From contig CALCTW010000099.1 in the NCBI GenBank assembly GCA_937907055.1, positions 1 through 59,515 on the forward strand: a DNA stretch of 59,515 nucleotides, in the 5' to 3' direction. The translations under genes and the position numbers were made by a program. The notes below the pieces were generated by a model. That model did no database searches. It was not told where the DNA came from and was given only the letters and a program-made list of their open reading frames with translations. Source of the stretch: an uncultured Clostridia bacterium. Its GTDB lineage: Bacteria; Bacillota; Clostridia; Christensenellales; Aristaeellaceae. Numbering within the stretch: position 1 is the stretch's first letter; every line of letters begins with the position of its first letter. Positions 33,312 through 43,488 of the stretch are shown one piece after another.

Positions 33312-36300
33312 ATGTACAGGAAAGTATCGACCGACATGAACTTCGTGGCGCGCGAAAAGGAAGTATTGGACTTCTGGAAAGAGCACGATATCGTGCACAA
33401 GAGCTTCAAGCACCGCGAAAACTGCGATCATTTCACCTTCTTTGACGGTCCTCCGACCGCCAACGGCAAGCCCCACATCGGCCATGTGGAGACCCGTGCC
33501 ATCAAGGACCTGATCCCCCGCTACCATACCATGAAGGGCAAGAACGTGCTGCGTAAGGCCGGCTGGGATACCCACGGCCTGCCCGTTGAGCTGGAAGTGG
33601 AAAAGAAGCTGGGCCTGGACGGCAAGCCGCAGATCGAAAAATACGGCATCGAGCCCTTCATCAAGGAGTGCAAGGAAAGCGTTTGGAAGTACCTGCACGA
33701 ATGGGAAGAGATGAGCGACCGTGTGGGCTACTGGGTGGACATGGAACACCCTTATGTGACCTATCATGATGACTATATCGAGAGCGTGTGGTGGAGCCTG
33801 AAGACCATCGCGGACAAGGGTCTGATCTATCAGGGACACAAGATCGTGCCCTTCTGCCCCCGCTGCGGTACCGCGCTTTCCAGCCACGAAGTGGCCCAGG
33901 GCTACAAGACCGTGAAGGAATTCAGCGCGTTCGCCCGCTTCAAGGTGAAGAACGCCGCTTATGACCCCACCTACATTCTGGCCTGGACCACCACCCCCTG
34001 GACATTGCCCAGCAACGTGGCTCTGTGCGTGAACGCCAACGAAGACTATGTGGAATTCGAGCGCAACGGCGATCACGAGATCATGGCGCAGGCGCTGGTC
34101 AGCACTGTGTTCAGCAAGGAAGATCAGGAAAACATCCATATCCTGCGCACCTTCAAGGGCAAGGAACTGGAATACACCGAATATGAGCCCCTCTTCCCCC
34201 TGGAGAACACCCCCAAGGAGAAGGCCTGGTATGTGGTGTGCGATGACTATGTCACGCTGACCGACGGTACCGGCGTGGTGCACATCGCGCCCGCCTTCGG
34301 TGAAGACGACAGCCGCGTGGGCAAGAAGTACGGCCTGCCACTGGTGCAGCTGATCAACACGCAGGGCAAATTTGTGGAAGGCACCAAGTGGGCCGGCACC
34401 TTTGTGAAGGACGCCGACGCCCCCGTGATGCAGGAGCTGAAGGAACGCGGACTGCTGCTGAAGAAGCAGCTGTTCGAGCATGAATATCCCCACTGCTGGC
34501 GCTGCGATACGCCGCTGATCTACTACGCGCGCGGCGGCTGGTTCATCAAGACCACCGCGGTGAAGGATCAGCTGGTGGCCAACAACCGCACCGTCAACTG
34601 GATGCCCGACAACATCAAGGAAGGCCGTATGGGCAACTTCCTTGAGAACGTGATCGACTGGGCCCTGAGCCGCGAACGCTACTGGGGCACACCCCTGCCC
34701 ATTTGGCAGTGCGAGGAAGGCCACAATCATGTGATCGGCAGCAAGGCGGAGCTGGCTGAAATGGCGATCGGCGAATATGACCTGCCCGAGCTGCACCGTC
34801 CCTACATCGACAACGTGGTGATCAAGTGCCCGCACTGCGGCAAGCCCATGCACCGCGTGAAGGAAGTTATCGACTGCTGGTACGACAGCGGCTCCATGCC
34901 CTTCGCCCAGTGGCACTATCCCTTCGAGCATAAAGAAGAATTTGAAAAGCGCTTCCCGGCTGACTTCATCAGCGAAGCCATCGACCAGACCCGCGGCTGG
35001 TTCTACAGCCTGCTGACCATCTCCACGCTGGTATTCGGCCGCTCTCCCTTCGAGAACTGCCTGGTCATGGGCCACGTGCAGGACAAGGACGGTCACAAGA
35101 TGAGCAAGCATCTGGGCAACGTAGTGGATCCCTGGAGCGTGCTGAACAAGCAGGGCGCTGACGCCATCCGCTGGTTCTTCTACTCCTCCTCCGCGCCCTG
35201 GCTGCCCTGCCGCTTCCATGATGAAGCGCTTGCCGAAGGTCAGCGCAAATTCATGGGTACGCTGTACAACACCTACGCGTTCTACATCATGTATGCCGAG
35301 ATCGATCAGTTCGATCCCACCAAGCATGACCTGAAGAAGGCGCAGCTGAGCCTGATGGACAAGTGGATCCTGAGCCGTCTGAACACCCTGATCAAGGAAG
35401 TGGACGACGACCTGGCCAACTACCGCATTCCCGAAAGCGCCCGCAAGCTGACCGACTTTGTGGATGAACTGAGCAACTGGTATGTGCGTCTGGGCCGTGA
35501 ACGCTTCTGGGGCAAGGGCATGGCTGCCGATAAGGAAGCCGCCTTCATCACCCTGTACACCGTGCTGAGCGAGATGAGCAAGCTGATCGCGCCCTATGTG
35601 CCGTTCATGAGCGAAAGCATCTACCAGAACGTGGTGCGCAGCGTGGATGAGACCGCGCCCGAGAGCGTGCACCTGTGTGACTTCCCCACCGCGGATGAGA
35701 GCATGATCGATTCTGACGTGGAACGCCAGATGAAGGCCGTGGAGACCGTGGTGGTGCTGGGCCGCGCCTGCCGCAACCTGAGCAACATCAAGGTGCGTCA
35801 GCCGCTGGATACCCTGTACGTGTGCGGCGCTGACTTCAGCGAGAACTACAAGGCTCTGGTGGAGAGCGAACTGAATGTGAAGAACGTGCAGTTCATCGCG
35901 AACGCCGGTGAATTTGTCAGCTATGACCTGAAGCCCAACTTCGCGACCCTGAAGAGCCGCTACGGCAAATTCCTGGGCAAGATGAGACCCGCGCTGATGC
36001 AGATGGACGGCAACGCTGTTGTGGCGGCCTTTGACCGCGGCGAACAGGTGACCCTGACCATTGACGACACCGAGCTTGTGCTGAACAAGGAAGACCTGCT
36101 GGTGGAAGCCAAGAAGAAGGAAGGCTTTGTGAGCCAGGTGGACGGCGCGCTGACCGTGGTGCTGGAGACCCAGCTGACCGACGCGCTGATCCGCGAGGGC
36201 TACGCGCGTGAGATCATCAGCAAGCTGCAGACCATGCGTAAGGATGCCGGCTTTGATGTGACCGACCGCATCACCGTGACCGTGAAGGCCGGTGAAAAGA

Positions 36301-36452
36301 TCAACGACGCTGTGAACACCTATCAGGAGATGATCATGAAGGGTGTTCTGGCGACCGGACTTGAACTGGGTGACGCTCCTGAGGGTGCTGCCGTTCAGGA
36401 ATGGGATATCAACGATGAAAAGGCTGTGCTTTCTGTAAAGAAGAACGCCTGA
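33312..36452 (+). CDS. ileS: Isoleucyl-tRNA synthetase, long (IleS2-like) form
   Basis: Class I synthetase of 1046 residues. The HIGH motif is at 55-58 (NGKPHIGHVE) and the KMSKS motif reads KMSKH at about 595-599 (DGHKMSKHLGNVV). The CP1 editing domain includes the TTTPWTLPSN threonine-rich region and GTGVVHIAPAFGEDD. The KMSKH variant, the length and the N-terminal sequence match the eukaryote-like IleS2 group, which is known for natural mupirocin tolerance. Expression is governed by the T-box upstream. The ATG follows GGAGAG. Confidence 0.96.
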   Translation: MYRKVSTDMNFVAREKEVLDFWKEHDIVHKSFKHRENCDHFTFFDGPPTANGKPHIGHVETRAIKDLIPRYHTMKGKNVLRKAGWDTHGLPVELEVEKKLGLDGKPQIEKYGIEPFIKECKESVWKYLHEWEEMSDRVGYWVDMEHPYVTYHDDYIESVWWSLKTIADKGLIYQGHKIVPFCPRCGTALSSHEVAQGYKTVKEFSAFARFKVKNAAYDPTYILAWTTTPWTLPSNVALCVNANEDYVEFERNGDHEIMAQALVSTVFSKEDQENIHILRTFKGKELEYTEYEPLFPLENTPKEKAWYVVCDDYVTLTDGTGVVHIAPAFGEDDSRVGKKYGLPLVQLINTQGKFVEGTKWAGTFVKDADAPVMQELKERGLLLKKQLFEHEYPHCWRCDTPLIYYARGGWFIKTTAVKDQLVANNRTVNWMPDNIKEGRMGNFLENVIDWALSRERYWGTPLPIWQCEEGHNHVIGSKAELAEMAIGEYDLPELHRPYIDNVVIKCPHCGKPMHRVKEVIDCWYDSGSMPFAQWHYPFEHKEEFEKRFPADFISEAIDQTRGWFYSLLTISTLVFGRSPFENCLVMGHVQDKDGHKMSKHLGNVVDPWSVLNKQGADAIRWFFYSSSAPWLPCRFHDEALAEGQRKFMGTLYNTYAFYIMYAEIDQFDPTKHDLKKAQLSLMDKWILSRLNTLIKEVDDDLANYRIPESARKLTDFVDELSNWYVRLGRERFWGKGMAADKEAAFITLYTVLSEMSKLIAPYVPFMSESIYQNVVRSVDETAPESVHLCDFPTADESMIDSDVERQMKAVETVVVLGRACRNLSNIKVRQPLDTLYVCGADFSENYKALVESELNVKNVQFIANAGEFVSYDLKPNFATLKSRYGKFLGKMRPALMQMDGNAVVAAFDRGEQVTLTIDDTELVLNKEDLLVEAKKKEGFVSQVDGALTVVLETQLTDALIREGYAREIISKLQTMRKDAGFDVTDRITVTVKAGEKINDAVNTYQEMIMKGVLATGLELGDAPEGAAVQEWDINDEKAVLSVKKNA

Positions 36453-36462
36453 CAATAACAGA

Positions 36463-36496
36463 GGGGGCTGTTTGAGTATGACCAAACAGCCCCCTT
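36463..36496 (+). terminator. Terminator after ileS
   Basis: GGGGGCTGTTTG and CAAACAGCCCCC form a strong stem ending in CTTACT, 10 nt after the stop. The U-run is short. Confidence 0.7.
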
Positions 36497-36537
36497 ACTG
36501 ATAAGACCGGAAAAACGCAGAAACAGAGGAGAATGAT

Positions 36538-37818
36538 ATGACGCACAAGAATGAATGGGCCACGCGGCCGCCCATGGGCTGGAACAGCTGGGACTGCTAC
36601 GGCGCGAGCGTGAATGAAGAACAGGTGCGCGGCAACGCAAAGTATATGGCCGAAAACCTGAAGGAATACGGCTGGGAATATGTGGTGGTGGACATCGAAT
36701 GGAGCCAGCCTGACCCGGACGGATGGGATTACCGCCCCTTTACCGACCTGTGCATGGATGAATACAGCCGCCTGATCCCTGCTGTGGAACGTTTCCCCTC
36801 TGCCGCGGACGGAAAAGGCTTTGCCCCGCTGGCGGAATATGTGCATTCGCTGGGGTTGAAGTTCGGCATCCATATCATGCGCGGCATTCCGCGTCAGGCC
36901 GTGCACCGCAACTGTAAGATCAAGGGCACGGAACGCACAGCGCGTCAGGTGGCATCCCGCTACAGCGTGTGCCCGTGGAACACCAATATGTACGGTGTGG
37001 ACGCCGCGCAGGAAGGCGCGCAGGCCTACTATGACAGCCTGTTTGAACTGTATGCTTCTTGGGGTGTGGACTTTGTGAAGGTGGACGATATCGCCAACAC
37101 CGAATTTAAGCCGCACGACCCCTACAGCGCGGAAAAAGAGATCGAGCTGATCCGGAACGCGATCGACAAGTGCGGCCGCGCGATCGTGCTTTCGCTCTCC
37201 CCCGGCCCCGCGCCCGTCGATCACGCCTGGCATCTGTGCGAGAACGCCAATATGTGGCGCATGACGGGCGACTTCTGGGATGGATGGAAGCAGTTGTACA
37301 ACGTATTTGAGCGCTGTGAAAAGTGGGCGGCGTATGTGGGCAACGGATGCTGGCCGGACGGCGATATGCTGCCGCTGGGCTGGCTGCTGGCGGCCCAACC
37401 CGAAAACGCGCACATGACAAACTTTACAAAAGATGAACAGCTGACGCTGATCAACCAGTGGTGCCTGTTCCGCAGCCCGCTGATGATGGGCGGCGAAATG
37501 CGGAAGAACGATGACTTCACGCTGGCGCTGATGACGAACGCGGACGCCCTGTACATCAACCAGCACGGCACGAGCCCGAAGCAGCTGTTCCGGAACGAAA
37601 ACGAAGCCGGATGGACCAACACGGACGACAAAGGCCGTCAGTACATCGGCCTGTACAACCTGAGCGATACGGCGCGCGTGGTGAAAACAGACGCGGCCAA
37701 GACCGGCACCGCCTACAAGGATGTGTGGAGCAGGAAAACCGTGACGGCGGAAGACTTGAAGCAGGGCATTGAACTGCAGCCGCACGCCAGCATCCTGGTG
37801 ATGCAGGAAGACTGCTGA
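36538..37818 (+). CDS. Glycoside hydrolase family 27 (alpha-galactosidase type)
   Basis: A 426-residue clan D TIM-barrel glycosidase. The opening PPMGWNSWDCYG and VVVDIEW are typical of GH27. The nucleophile is in FVKVDD (Asp183 or Asp184) and the acid/base in RMTGDFWD (Asp245). A short C-terminal beta domain completes it. GH27 members act on alpha-galactosides or beta-L-arabinopyranosides; the arabinose genes elsewhere in the window make either plausible. No signal peptide, so it is cytosolic. The ribosome site is AGAGGAG. It is the only gene between two terminators. Confidence 0.85.
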   Translation: MTHKNEWATRPPMGWNSWDCYGASVNEEQVRGNAKYMAENLKEYGWEYVVVDIEWSQPDPDGWDYRPFTDLCMDEYSRLIPAVERFPSAADGKGFAPLAEYVHSLGLKFGIHIMRGIPRQAVHRNCKIKGTERTARQVASRYSVCPWNTNMYGVDAAQEGAQAYYDSLFELYASWGVDFVKVDDIANTEFKPHDPYSAEKEIELIRNAIDKCGRAIVLSLSPGPAPVDHAWHLCENANMWRMTGDFWDGWKQLYNVFERCEKWAAYVGNGCWPDGDMLPLGWLLAAQPENAHMTNFTKDEQLTLINQWCLFRSPLMMGGEMRKNDDFTLALMTNADALYINQHGTSPKQLFRNENEAGWTNTDDKGRQYIGLYNLSDTARVVKTDAAKTGTAYKDVWSRKTVTAEDLKQGIELQPHASILVMQEDC

Positions 37819-37830
37819 ACTTAAAGCAAA

Positions 37831-37874
37831 ACAAAAAAGCATTGACGGAAAAATTTCTGTCAATGCTTTTTGTT
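37831..37874. terminator. Bidirectional terminator between the GH27 and rsmF-like genes
   Basis: AAAAAAGCATTGAC and GTCAATGCTTTTT form perfect arms with an AT-rich loop, 13 nt after the GH27 stop, between convergent genes. Confidence 0.9.
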
Positions 37875-37888
37875 TGGAAAAACGCGTG

Positions 37889-39217
37889 TCATCCGTTGTG
37901 GGCCTTCATCTGTGTGAGATCCCGGCGAAGCCCTTTGGGGTAATGATTCTTGATCTGCCCATCCAAGGCTTTTCCAAAGCCCAGCTGGAAGCCCCTGTAG
38001 ACCGGCGCGCAGAAGCCGGAGAACGGGACATCGGCGTTGATCACTTCGCCCCGGAGATAGCAGACCGCCTGCTCCTCCGTGACATCGAAACGGCGGACAC
38101 AGGGCAGCGCCATGGCCAGCGCGTGATCGGGAAAGAACAGTTTGCCCTTGATCTCCCCCAGATGCAACCCAAGACGCAGGACCTTGACACCATCCAGCAC
38201 CGGAACAAAGGACGGAAGCCGGACCGCGCGGCCCATGAAAAGGGCATCCGCGCGGACGGGAACGGCGATATTCTCCCGGAGGAACGCGTCGCAGATCGGC
38301 TGCTCCGCTTTTGCGGGACGGGGCAGCGCGGCTTCGCGGACGGGAACACTTTCCGTATCCGCGGATTTTTCAAACAGGGCGCAGAAATGACCCTCGCCCC
38401 GTACCTGATGCGGCCAGATGTGCAGATAACCCTGACAGGCCGGAAGCCCCGGCAGGGAGAAGGGAACAAGTGAAAACTCCGGATGCGCGGTGAGGAAAGC
38501 CTGCACCGTGCCTTCGTTTTCAAGATCGTTGAAGGTGCAGGTGGAATAAACAAGCCTTCCGCCCGGACGAAGCATCCGGGCCGCGTGATCAAGAATGGAA
38601 AGTTGCCTTTCCGCGCACAGGGAAGGCGAATCCTCATTCCACTCCGCCCGTGCCTCGGGATGACGGCGGAACATGCCTTCGCCGGAGCAGGGGGCATCGA
38701 CAAGGATGCGATCGAACAGAGACGGCCAGACCCGGCTGAGCTGCTGGGGGGCGGCATTGGTAACGATGGTATTGGTGCAGCCCATGCGCTCGATATTGGA
38801 GGAAAGGATCTTGGCGCGGGAGGGTACGATCTCATTGGCCACGAGCAGACCTTCATTCTGCATGAGCATGGCCAGCTGCGTGGATTTTCCGCCCGGCGCG
38901 GCGCACAGATCCAGCACCTTTTCCCCGGGACGGGGCGCGAGCACCTGCGCGGGGACCATGGCGCTGGCTTCCTGCAGATACCACGCGCCGGCTTCATGGA
39001 GAACACAGGCCCCGGCATCGGAGGAAGGCGGCAGATAACGCCCGGCTTCACACCACGGGACGGCGTCCTCCGCATCCGGCGGGAATGTATTCGAGCCGAG
39101 GCGGCTTCGCACCGCGCGGGCGCAGGGCGCGTCAAATGAACGCAAAAATGCCGGAAATTCCTCCTCCGGCATCATGCGGCGCATATTCTCAATAAACTGA
39201 GCCGGCAATTCGCTCAC
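37889..39217 (-). CDS. RsmF/NOL1-NOP2-sun family RNA 5-cytosine methyltransferase
   Basis: A 442-residue S-adenosylmethionine-dependent rRNA or tRNA methyltransferase. LDLCAAPGGKSTQLA is the cofactor motif. VDAPCSGEGMFR holds the motif IV cysteine and YSTCTFN the motif VI catalytic cysteine, both needed for cytosine C5 chemistry. The C-terminal about 130 residues are the PUA-like RsmF tail. Clostridial relatives are usually annotated as rRNA cytosine methyltransferases, but the exact target is unknown. The GTG start lies 10 nt after GGAG. Confidence 0.88.
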   Translation of the reverse strand: MSELPAQFIENMRRMMPEEEFPAFLRSFDAPCARAVRSRLGSNTFPPDAEDAVPWCEAGRYLPPSSDAGACVLHEAGAWYLQEASAMVPAQVLAPRPGEKVLDLCAAPGGKSTQLAMLMQNEGLLVANEIVPSRAKILSSNIERMGCTNTIVTNAAPQQLSRVWPSLFDRILVDAPCSGEGMFRRHPEARAEWNEDSPSLCAERQLSILDHAARMLRPGGRLVYSTCTFNDLENEGTVQAFLTAHPEFSLVPFSLPGLPACQGYLHIWPHQVRGEGHFCALFEKSADTESVPVREAALPRPAKAEQPICDAFLRENIAVPVRADALFMGRAVRLPSFVPVLDGVKVLRLGLHLGEIKGKLFFPDHALAMALPCVRRFDVTEEQAVCYLRGEVINADVPFSGFCAPVYRGFQLGFGKALDGQIKNHYPKGLRRDLTQMKAHNG

Positions 39218-39268
39218 GCGTGATCGCTCCTGTTCAAAAAAATCAAGGATCGGATGACCCGGCCCTGC

Positions 39269-39934
39269 TTAGCGTCTTGGACGGTCTCCCCTCCTGCGGA
39301 CGGGAGCATTCAGGAAGGCATCATCATATTCGGGGTATTCCGTGGGCATGGGCGGCATTCCCTGCAAAACAGCAGGCTGCTGACCATCATAAGGGGGCTG
39401 ATATCCGGGCTGCGGCTGCTCCGCGGCCTGATAAGGCACGGGCTGCTGTTCCGGAGCGAAGGGCGCCGCGTAACGGGGATCGGGATAGGGCGCGGCATAG
39501 GGCTGCGCGGGTTCGGGATCCGCGGGCGGCGGAACATCATCAAAGGGAGAAATGTAAATGTCGTCTTCTGTATCGGCAGGATCGAAATAGGTGCCGCTCT
39601 GCCGGCCGACAGGCGACGGAGCGGGCGCTTCCAGAATGACCCCTTCTTCAAAGCCCTGATCAAAGCGGCTTTCATCGATACCGCCACCGGCTGCCTTGAT
39701 CTGCGGCTTTTTCTTTCCCCACAGAAGATAGGGCTTATACCGCCTGAGATAGACGGCAAAATCGATCAGGGTGCCGGCCAGACAGAGCATGAGCACCAGC
39801 GAAAGCCAGTGATCGCCCAGCCACGCCCCGAAGGAATGGGACTGATCGGAGATGAAGAAGTTGAAAATGCTGCGAAAGACGGTTTTGATCCAGCCAAGGC
39901 AGAGGGTGAGCAGACTGTCCGCGTAAGCGTTCAT
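39269..39934 (-). CDS. Membrane protein with proline-rich tail, cdaA operon
   Basis: A 221-residue protein with an amphipathic or membrane N-terminus, one clear membrane helix near residues 43-63 (HWLSLVLMLCLAGTLIDFAVYL) and a long Pro/Tyr/Gln-rich cytoplasmic tail. I recognise no family. The ATG overlaps the cdaR stop by four bases (ATGA), so translation is coupled, and it is the last gene after cdaA-cdaR. A scaffold role in envelope or c-di-AMP control is only suggested by position. Stop is TAA. Confidence 0.6.
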   Translation of the reverse strand: MNAYADSLLTLCLGWIKTVFRSIFNFFISDQSHSFGAWLGDHWLSLVLMLCLAGTLIDFAVYLRRYKPYLLWGKKKPQIKAAGGGIDESRFDQGFEEGVILEAPAPSPVGRQSGTYFDPADTEDDIYISPFDDVPPPADPEPAQPYAAPYPDPRYAAPFAPEQQPVPYQAAEQPQPGYQPPYDGQQPAVLQGMPPMPTEYPEYDDAFLNAPVRRRGDRPRR

Positions 39935-40998
39935 TGCTGATCACCCGCCTCCACAGGCTCAACATCCACCGTGACGGTGATGACACCGTGATCCACATAA
40001 ACGCAGCCCTCCGGACGAATGACGGTGCAGGTGCGTGTGACATCATCCTTCGGCGCGTTGCGCAGATCCACAGGACCGGCGTAAAGGACGGTCTCGGAGC
40101 ATTTCTCCGCGGGCAGCGCGAAGGTGACATGATCCGGCTGCAGAGTGATGGAACGGATCTCATAGCCCTCCGCCACGGAACCGGAAAGGATGCTGTCGGT
40201 GGTAACGGGCAGCGTGAAGAGCTTATAGATGTTCTGCTCCACAATGACGGAATCGATCGTGGTGGACTGACCGGCCACGGTAACCGTGATCGTGTTATCG
40301 TTGATCTCATTGCCGAGCGCGTCATAGAGTTTGATCGGCACCGCGACGAGGCCGGAGGAAACACGGCCCTCCAGCGCGGAACGATCAATGACCGCCTTGC
40401 AGTAGGAGACCTTGTAGACCACGCTGCGGGGACCGGAAATGGCAACAACGCCAGGATCGGCTTTGGAGGGCTCGGCATAGTAGCCTTCGGGCATTTCGCC
40501 GATGTATTCGACATTGACAGGGATGCGGGTACGGGCCGCGTATTCCTCTACCTTTACATGAACAGAGGTGGTGGAGATGCCGACGACCTCGCCGTAATTC
40601 GCGGAATTGGAATAGGTGACGGGGACATCAAATTCGCCCGCGCGCTTGATGCCGGTGAGATCGAGACGGACGGAATAGTTGGACGCCGTGACGGACTGGA
40701 AATTCTTCTGCGGAACATTGACATCCAGCGTGACCCGGGGCAGATTTTCCAGACCCTCGGTGATGATAAGACCGCTGGAGCGCAGACTGGAGATGCTGGA
40801 AGAAGAGACCGTGATATCGACATCGGTAAAGGTCCTTCTGCGGAGGATGCTGTCATCCTGAGAGATGATGATGCCCCACAGAAGAACGGCCATGACCACA
40901 CAGATGATCTTGAGCAGCCAGTGGTTGCAGATCATCTTCCAAAGCTGTTTGAAGAGCAGGCCGGCACGGGTGAAGAAGGAAGTTGTTTGCTTTTTCAT
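39931..40998 (-). CDS. cdaR: CdaR-like protein with YbbR domains
   Basis: A membrane helix (about residues 27-47, WLLKIICVVMAVLLWGIII) is followed by an extracytoplasmic run of YbbR beta domains (for example LPRVTLDVNVPQKNFQSV and GEFDVPVTYSN), total 355 residues. CdaR binds and modulates the diadenylate cyclase CdaA. Here it overlaps cdaA by one base (TGATG), the usual tight pairing. GlmM, the third common member, is not adjacent; the next gene is the proline-rich membrane protein. Confidence 0.88.
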   Translation of the reverse strand: MKKQTTSFFTRAGLLFKQLWKMICNHWLLKIICVVMAVLLWGIIISQDDSILRRRTFTDVDITVSSSSISSLRSSGLIITEGLENLPRVTLDVNVPQKNFQSVTASNYSVRLDLTGIKRAGEFDVPVTYSNSANYGEVVGISTTSVHVKVEEYAARTRIPVNVEYIGEMPEGYYAEPSKADPGVVAISGPRSVVYKVSYCKAVIDRSALEGRVSSGLVAVPIKLYDALGNEINDNTITVTVAGQSTTIDSVIVEQNIYKLFTLPVTTDSILSGSVAEGYEIRSITLQPDHVTFALPAEKCSETVLYAGPVDLRNAPKDDVTRTCTVIRPEGCVYVDHGVITVTVDVEPVEAGDQQ

Positions 40999-41852
40999 CA
41001 GTTCTTCTCCTTTTCATCGTGACGGAGGAGCATACGGGCGCGCTGGATCAGAGAAACATTGCCGGAATCGTACATGCCGGAGAGGATCTTGTGAAGCGCG
41101 TTCTCATCCAGATGACGGGTCAGGCGGCCGCCGTACGCCATGGAGATGATGCCGGTCTCCTCCGATACGATGAGAACACGGGCATCGGTCTGCTCGCTGA
41201 CACCGAGCGCGGCGCGGTGGCGCGTGCCCAGATCCTGCGAGATGCTGTTGGATTCGGAAAGGGTGAGCACACACGCGGCGGAATGGACACGTGTGCCGGT
41301 CACGATGACCGCGCCGTCATGCAGCGGCGTGTTGGGTTCAAAGATATTTTCGAGCAGGGCGGCGGAGATCCTGGAATCCACGCGGATACCCGTCTCGGTG
41401 TAATCGCGGAGACCGGTCTTCTGTTCAAACACGATCAGCGCGCCGACACGGCGGCGGGACAGATTGAGCAGACAGGATGTGATCTCCCGGATGATGCGGG
41501 CATCCTCATCACGATCCTTGGAGCTGAGCTGCGCGTGCGTGCCGCGGCCAAGACGCTCCAGCACACGGCGAAGCTCCGGCTGGAAGAGCACAATGAGCAG
41601 AACAACACCATTATTGAGGACATTCTGCAGGAGCCAATGCAGCGAGGAAAGCCCCATCAGAGAGGAAATATAGTTGGCGATCATGAGGATCGCGAGCCCT
41701 TTGACGACCTGTACCGTGCGGCTGTGGCGCGCGAAACGGATAAGCCAGTAGAAAAGGAACGCGACGATGATGATATCCAAAATATCATTCCACCGGGGCT
41801 GGTGAATGATATTGTAAAAGACCATTTCGATCTGATACCAGAGATCTGACAT
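40998..41852 (-). CDS. cdaA: Diadenylate cyclase CdaA
   Basis: CdaA makes cyclic di-AMP from two ATP. Three N-terminal membrane helices (to about residue 90) precede the DAC domain, with the metal/ATP motif DGA at 179-181 (PLHDGAVIV) and RHR at 211-213 (GTRHRAALG). Length 284 residues, normal. GAGGGG precedes the ATG at 41852, and a TATAAT box lies at 41889-41884 on the same strand. c-di-AMP controls potassium and cell wall balance in Firmicutes. Confidence 0.95.
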   Translation of the reverse strand: MSDLWYQIEMVFYNIIHQPRWNDILDIIIVAFLFYWLIRFARHSRTVQVVKGLAILMIANYISSLMGLSSLHWLLQNVLNNGVVLLIVLFQPELRRVLERLGRGTHAQLSSKDRDEDARIIREITSCLLNLSRRRVGALIVFEQKTGLRDYTETGIRVDSRISAALLENIFEPNTPLHDGAVIVTGTRVHSAACVLTLSESNSISQDLGTRHRAALGVSEQTDARVLIVSEETGIISMAYGGRLTRHLDENALHKILSGMYDSGNVSLIQRARMLLRHDEKEKN

Positions 41853-41979
41853 GAGAACCCCTCGCTTTCGGGTGCTATACAGACATTATACAGGAGATGA
41901 GAGGCTGAAAAAAGAGGGAATCAACAGAAAAACACAGATTTTACATCCGTTTCTGAAGCCGGATGCCGGACGGCCGCGA

Positions 41980-43488
41980 TCACTCCGCCACATCGTGATG
42001 CAGCGGCAGATCCACAATGAAGGATGTGCCCTTGCCCACTTCGCTCTCCACACGGATGGAACCGGAATGGAGCAGAATAAGCTGATGCACGATGGACAGA
42101 CCGAGGCCCGTGCCGCCCGTTTCACGGGAACGCGCCTTATCGACACGATAGAAACGATCAAAGATGTAGGGCAGGTATTCCTTGGCGATGCCGGGGCCGT
42201 TATCCGTGACCACCAGATGGGCATCCCGGCCCTGACGGGACAGGGTGACCCGGATCTCGCCGCCCTCCTGCGTGTACTTGACGGCATTCTCCATCAGGTT
42301 GTAGACCACCTGGGTCAGTTTGCCCTTATCAGCGTACATATCACAGGAATCCGACAGGGAGAGCGTGATGCTCTGGCCGCGTTTTTTGACGATGGGCAGC
42401 AGACGATGCTCCGTCTCCTTGACGACGGCGGCAAGGGAAAGATTCTCCCGCGTGAGACGCGCGCTGTTGCTGTCGATCCTGACCAGCGTGAGCAGATCGG
42501 ACACGATGGCGGAAAGGCGGTCGATCTCTTTATTGATGTCGGTCATGAATTCGGTGCGCAGCTCCCTGTCCATATCCGGCTGATAGATCAGCGATTCGAT
42601 GAGGATCTTCATCGTGGCGAGGGGCGTTTTTAATTCATGGCTGGCATTGGATACGAACTGGTTGCGCGAGGCATCGAGAGATTCGATACGCTCCGACATG
42701 GTGTTGAAGGCCTCCGCCATGCGGCGCATCTCCTCCGTGCCCTTGACCGGCACACGGGTGGAGAAATCCCCCCGGCCCATCTTGTGGATGCCGCCGGTGA
42801 GGGATTTGACGGGACGGGTGATAAAATGCGAGATGAAAAGCGCGAAGATCAATACGGCAACAGCCATGATGCCGTAGATCATGAACATCTGGCTTTGCAT
42901 CTCGTACAGATTGCCCATCATATCCCGTACCGGCTGGATGAGCTGCAGCGCGCCGGTGACCCGGGTGTCATCCACGAGCGGTACGGCAATATAGACCGAC
43001 CAGTTCGCCGAGGACGGATCGGAGAAAACAAGGGCGGTGGTATCGAGTTTTTCTTTTGTAAGTTCGTTATAGACGGCAACGGTGCTCATCTGGCCGTGAT
43101 AGAGCACGGCATCTGTTTCATCCGTCTGCCAGCGGAGGCCGGCGAACTCCAGTTCCGTATCCAGACGGACGACGGAGGCGTTATCCAGCAGCAGGATGCG
43201 CGCGTCCTCCAGACGGGAGGAAGTCTCCATGACGGAAGCATAGACGCGCGTACCGGCATCGGGGCCGTCCAGCGGCGCGGCCTGCGCGGAAACGCTGTCC
43301 GCCAGCGTTTCCATCATGAGACGATCCGACCGGATACGTTCGTCAAACAAATAATCGCCGACCATACCGACCAGCGTGGATGACACGACGATGCATGACA
43401 CCCCCACGATCAGCAGGAAGGCGAGAGCCACTTGAAAGTGGATGGATTTGAAAAGCTGCTTAATCTTTGTCAGTAAAATAATAGCCAA
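41980..43488 (-). CDS. Sensor histidine kinase (WalK/PhoR type)
   Basis: A 502-residue kinase: membrane helix about 19-40, an extracellular sensor domain to about 200, a second helix 203-222, HAMP linker, then the phosphoacceptor His284 (NASHELKTPLATMK). The ATPase domain has the N box NLMENAVKYT and G boxes DNGPGIAKEY and GGTGLGLSIV. No PAS domain is evident. The frame starts at TTG 43488, overlapping the regulator gene by 29 nt and directly abutting GGGGAG, so the exact start is uncertain. The pair is divergent in function from cdaA, which follows. Confidence 0.9.
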   Translation of the reverse strand: MAIILLTKIKQLFKSIHFQVALAFLLIVGVSCIVVSSTLVGMVGDYLFDERIRSDRLMMETLADSVSAQAAPLDGPDAGTRVYASVMETSSRLEDARILLLDNASVVRLDTELEFAGLRWQTDETDAVLYHGQMSTVAVYNELTKEKLDTTALVFSDPSSANWSVYIAVPLVDDTRVTGALQLIQPVRDMMGNLYEMQSQMFMIYGIMAVAVLIFALFISHFITRPVKSLTGGIHKMGRGDFSTRVPVKGTEEMRRMAEAFNTMSERIESLDASRNQFVSNASHELKTPLATMKILIESLIYQPDMDRELRTEFMTDINKEIDRLSAIVSDLLTLVRIDSNSARLTRENLSLAAVVKETEHRLLPIVKKRGQSITLSLSDSCDMYADKGKLTQVVYNLMENAVKYTQEGGEIRVTLSRQGRDAHLVVTDNGPGIAKEYLPYIFDRFYRVDKARSRETGGTGLGLSIVHQLILLHSGSIRVESEVGKGTSFIVDLPLHHDVAE

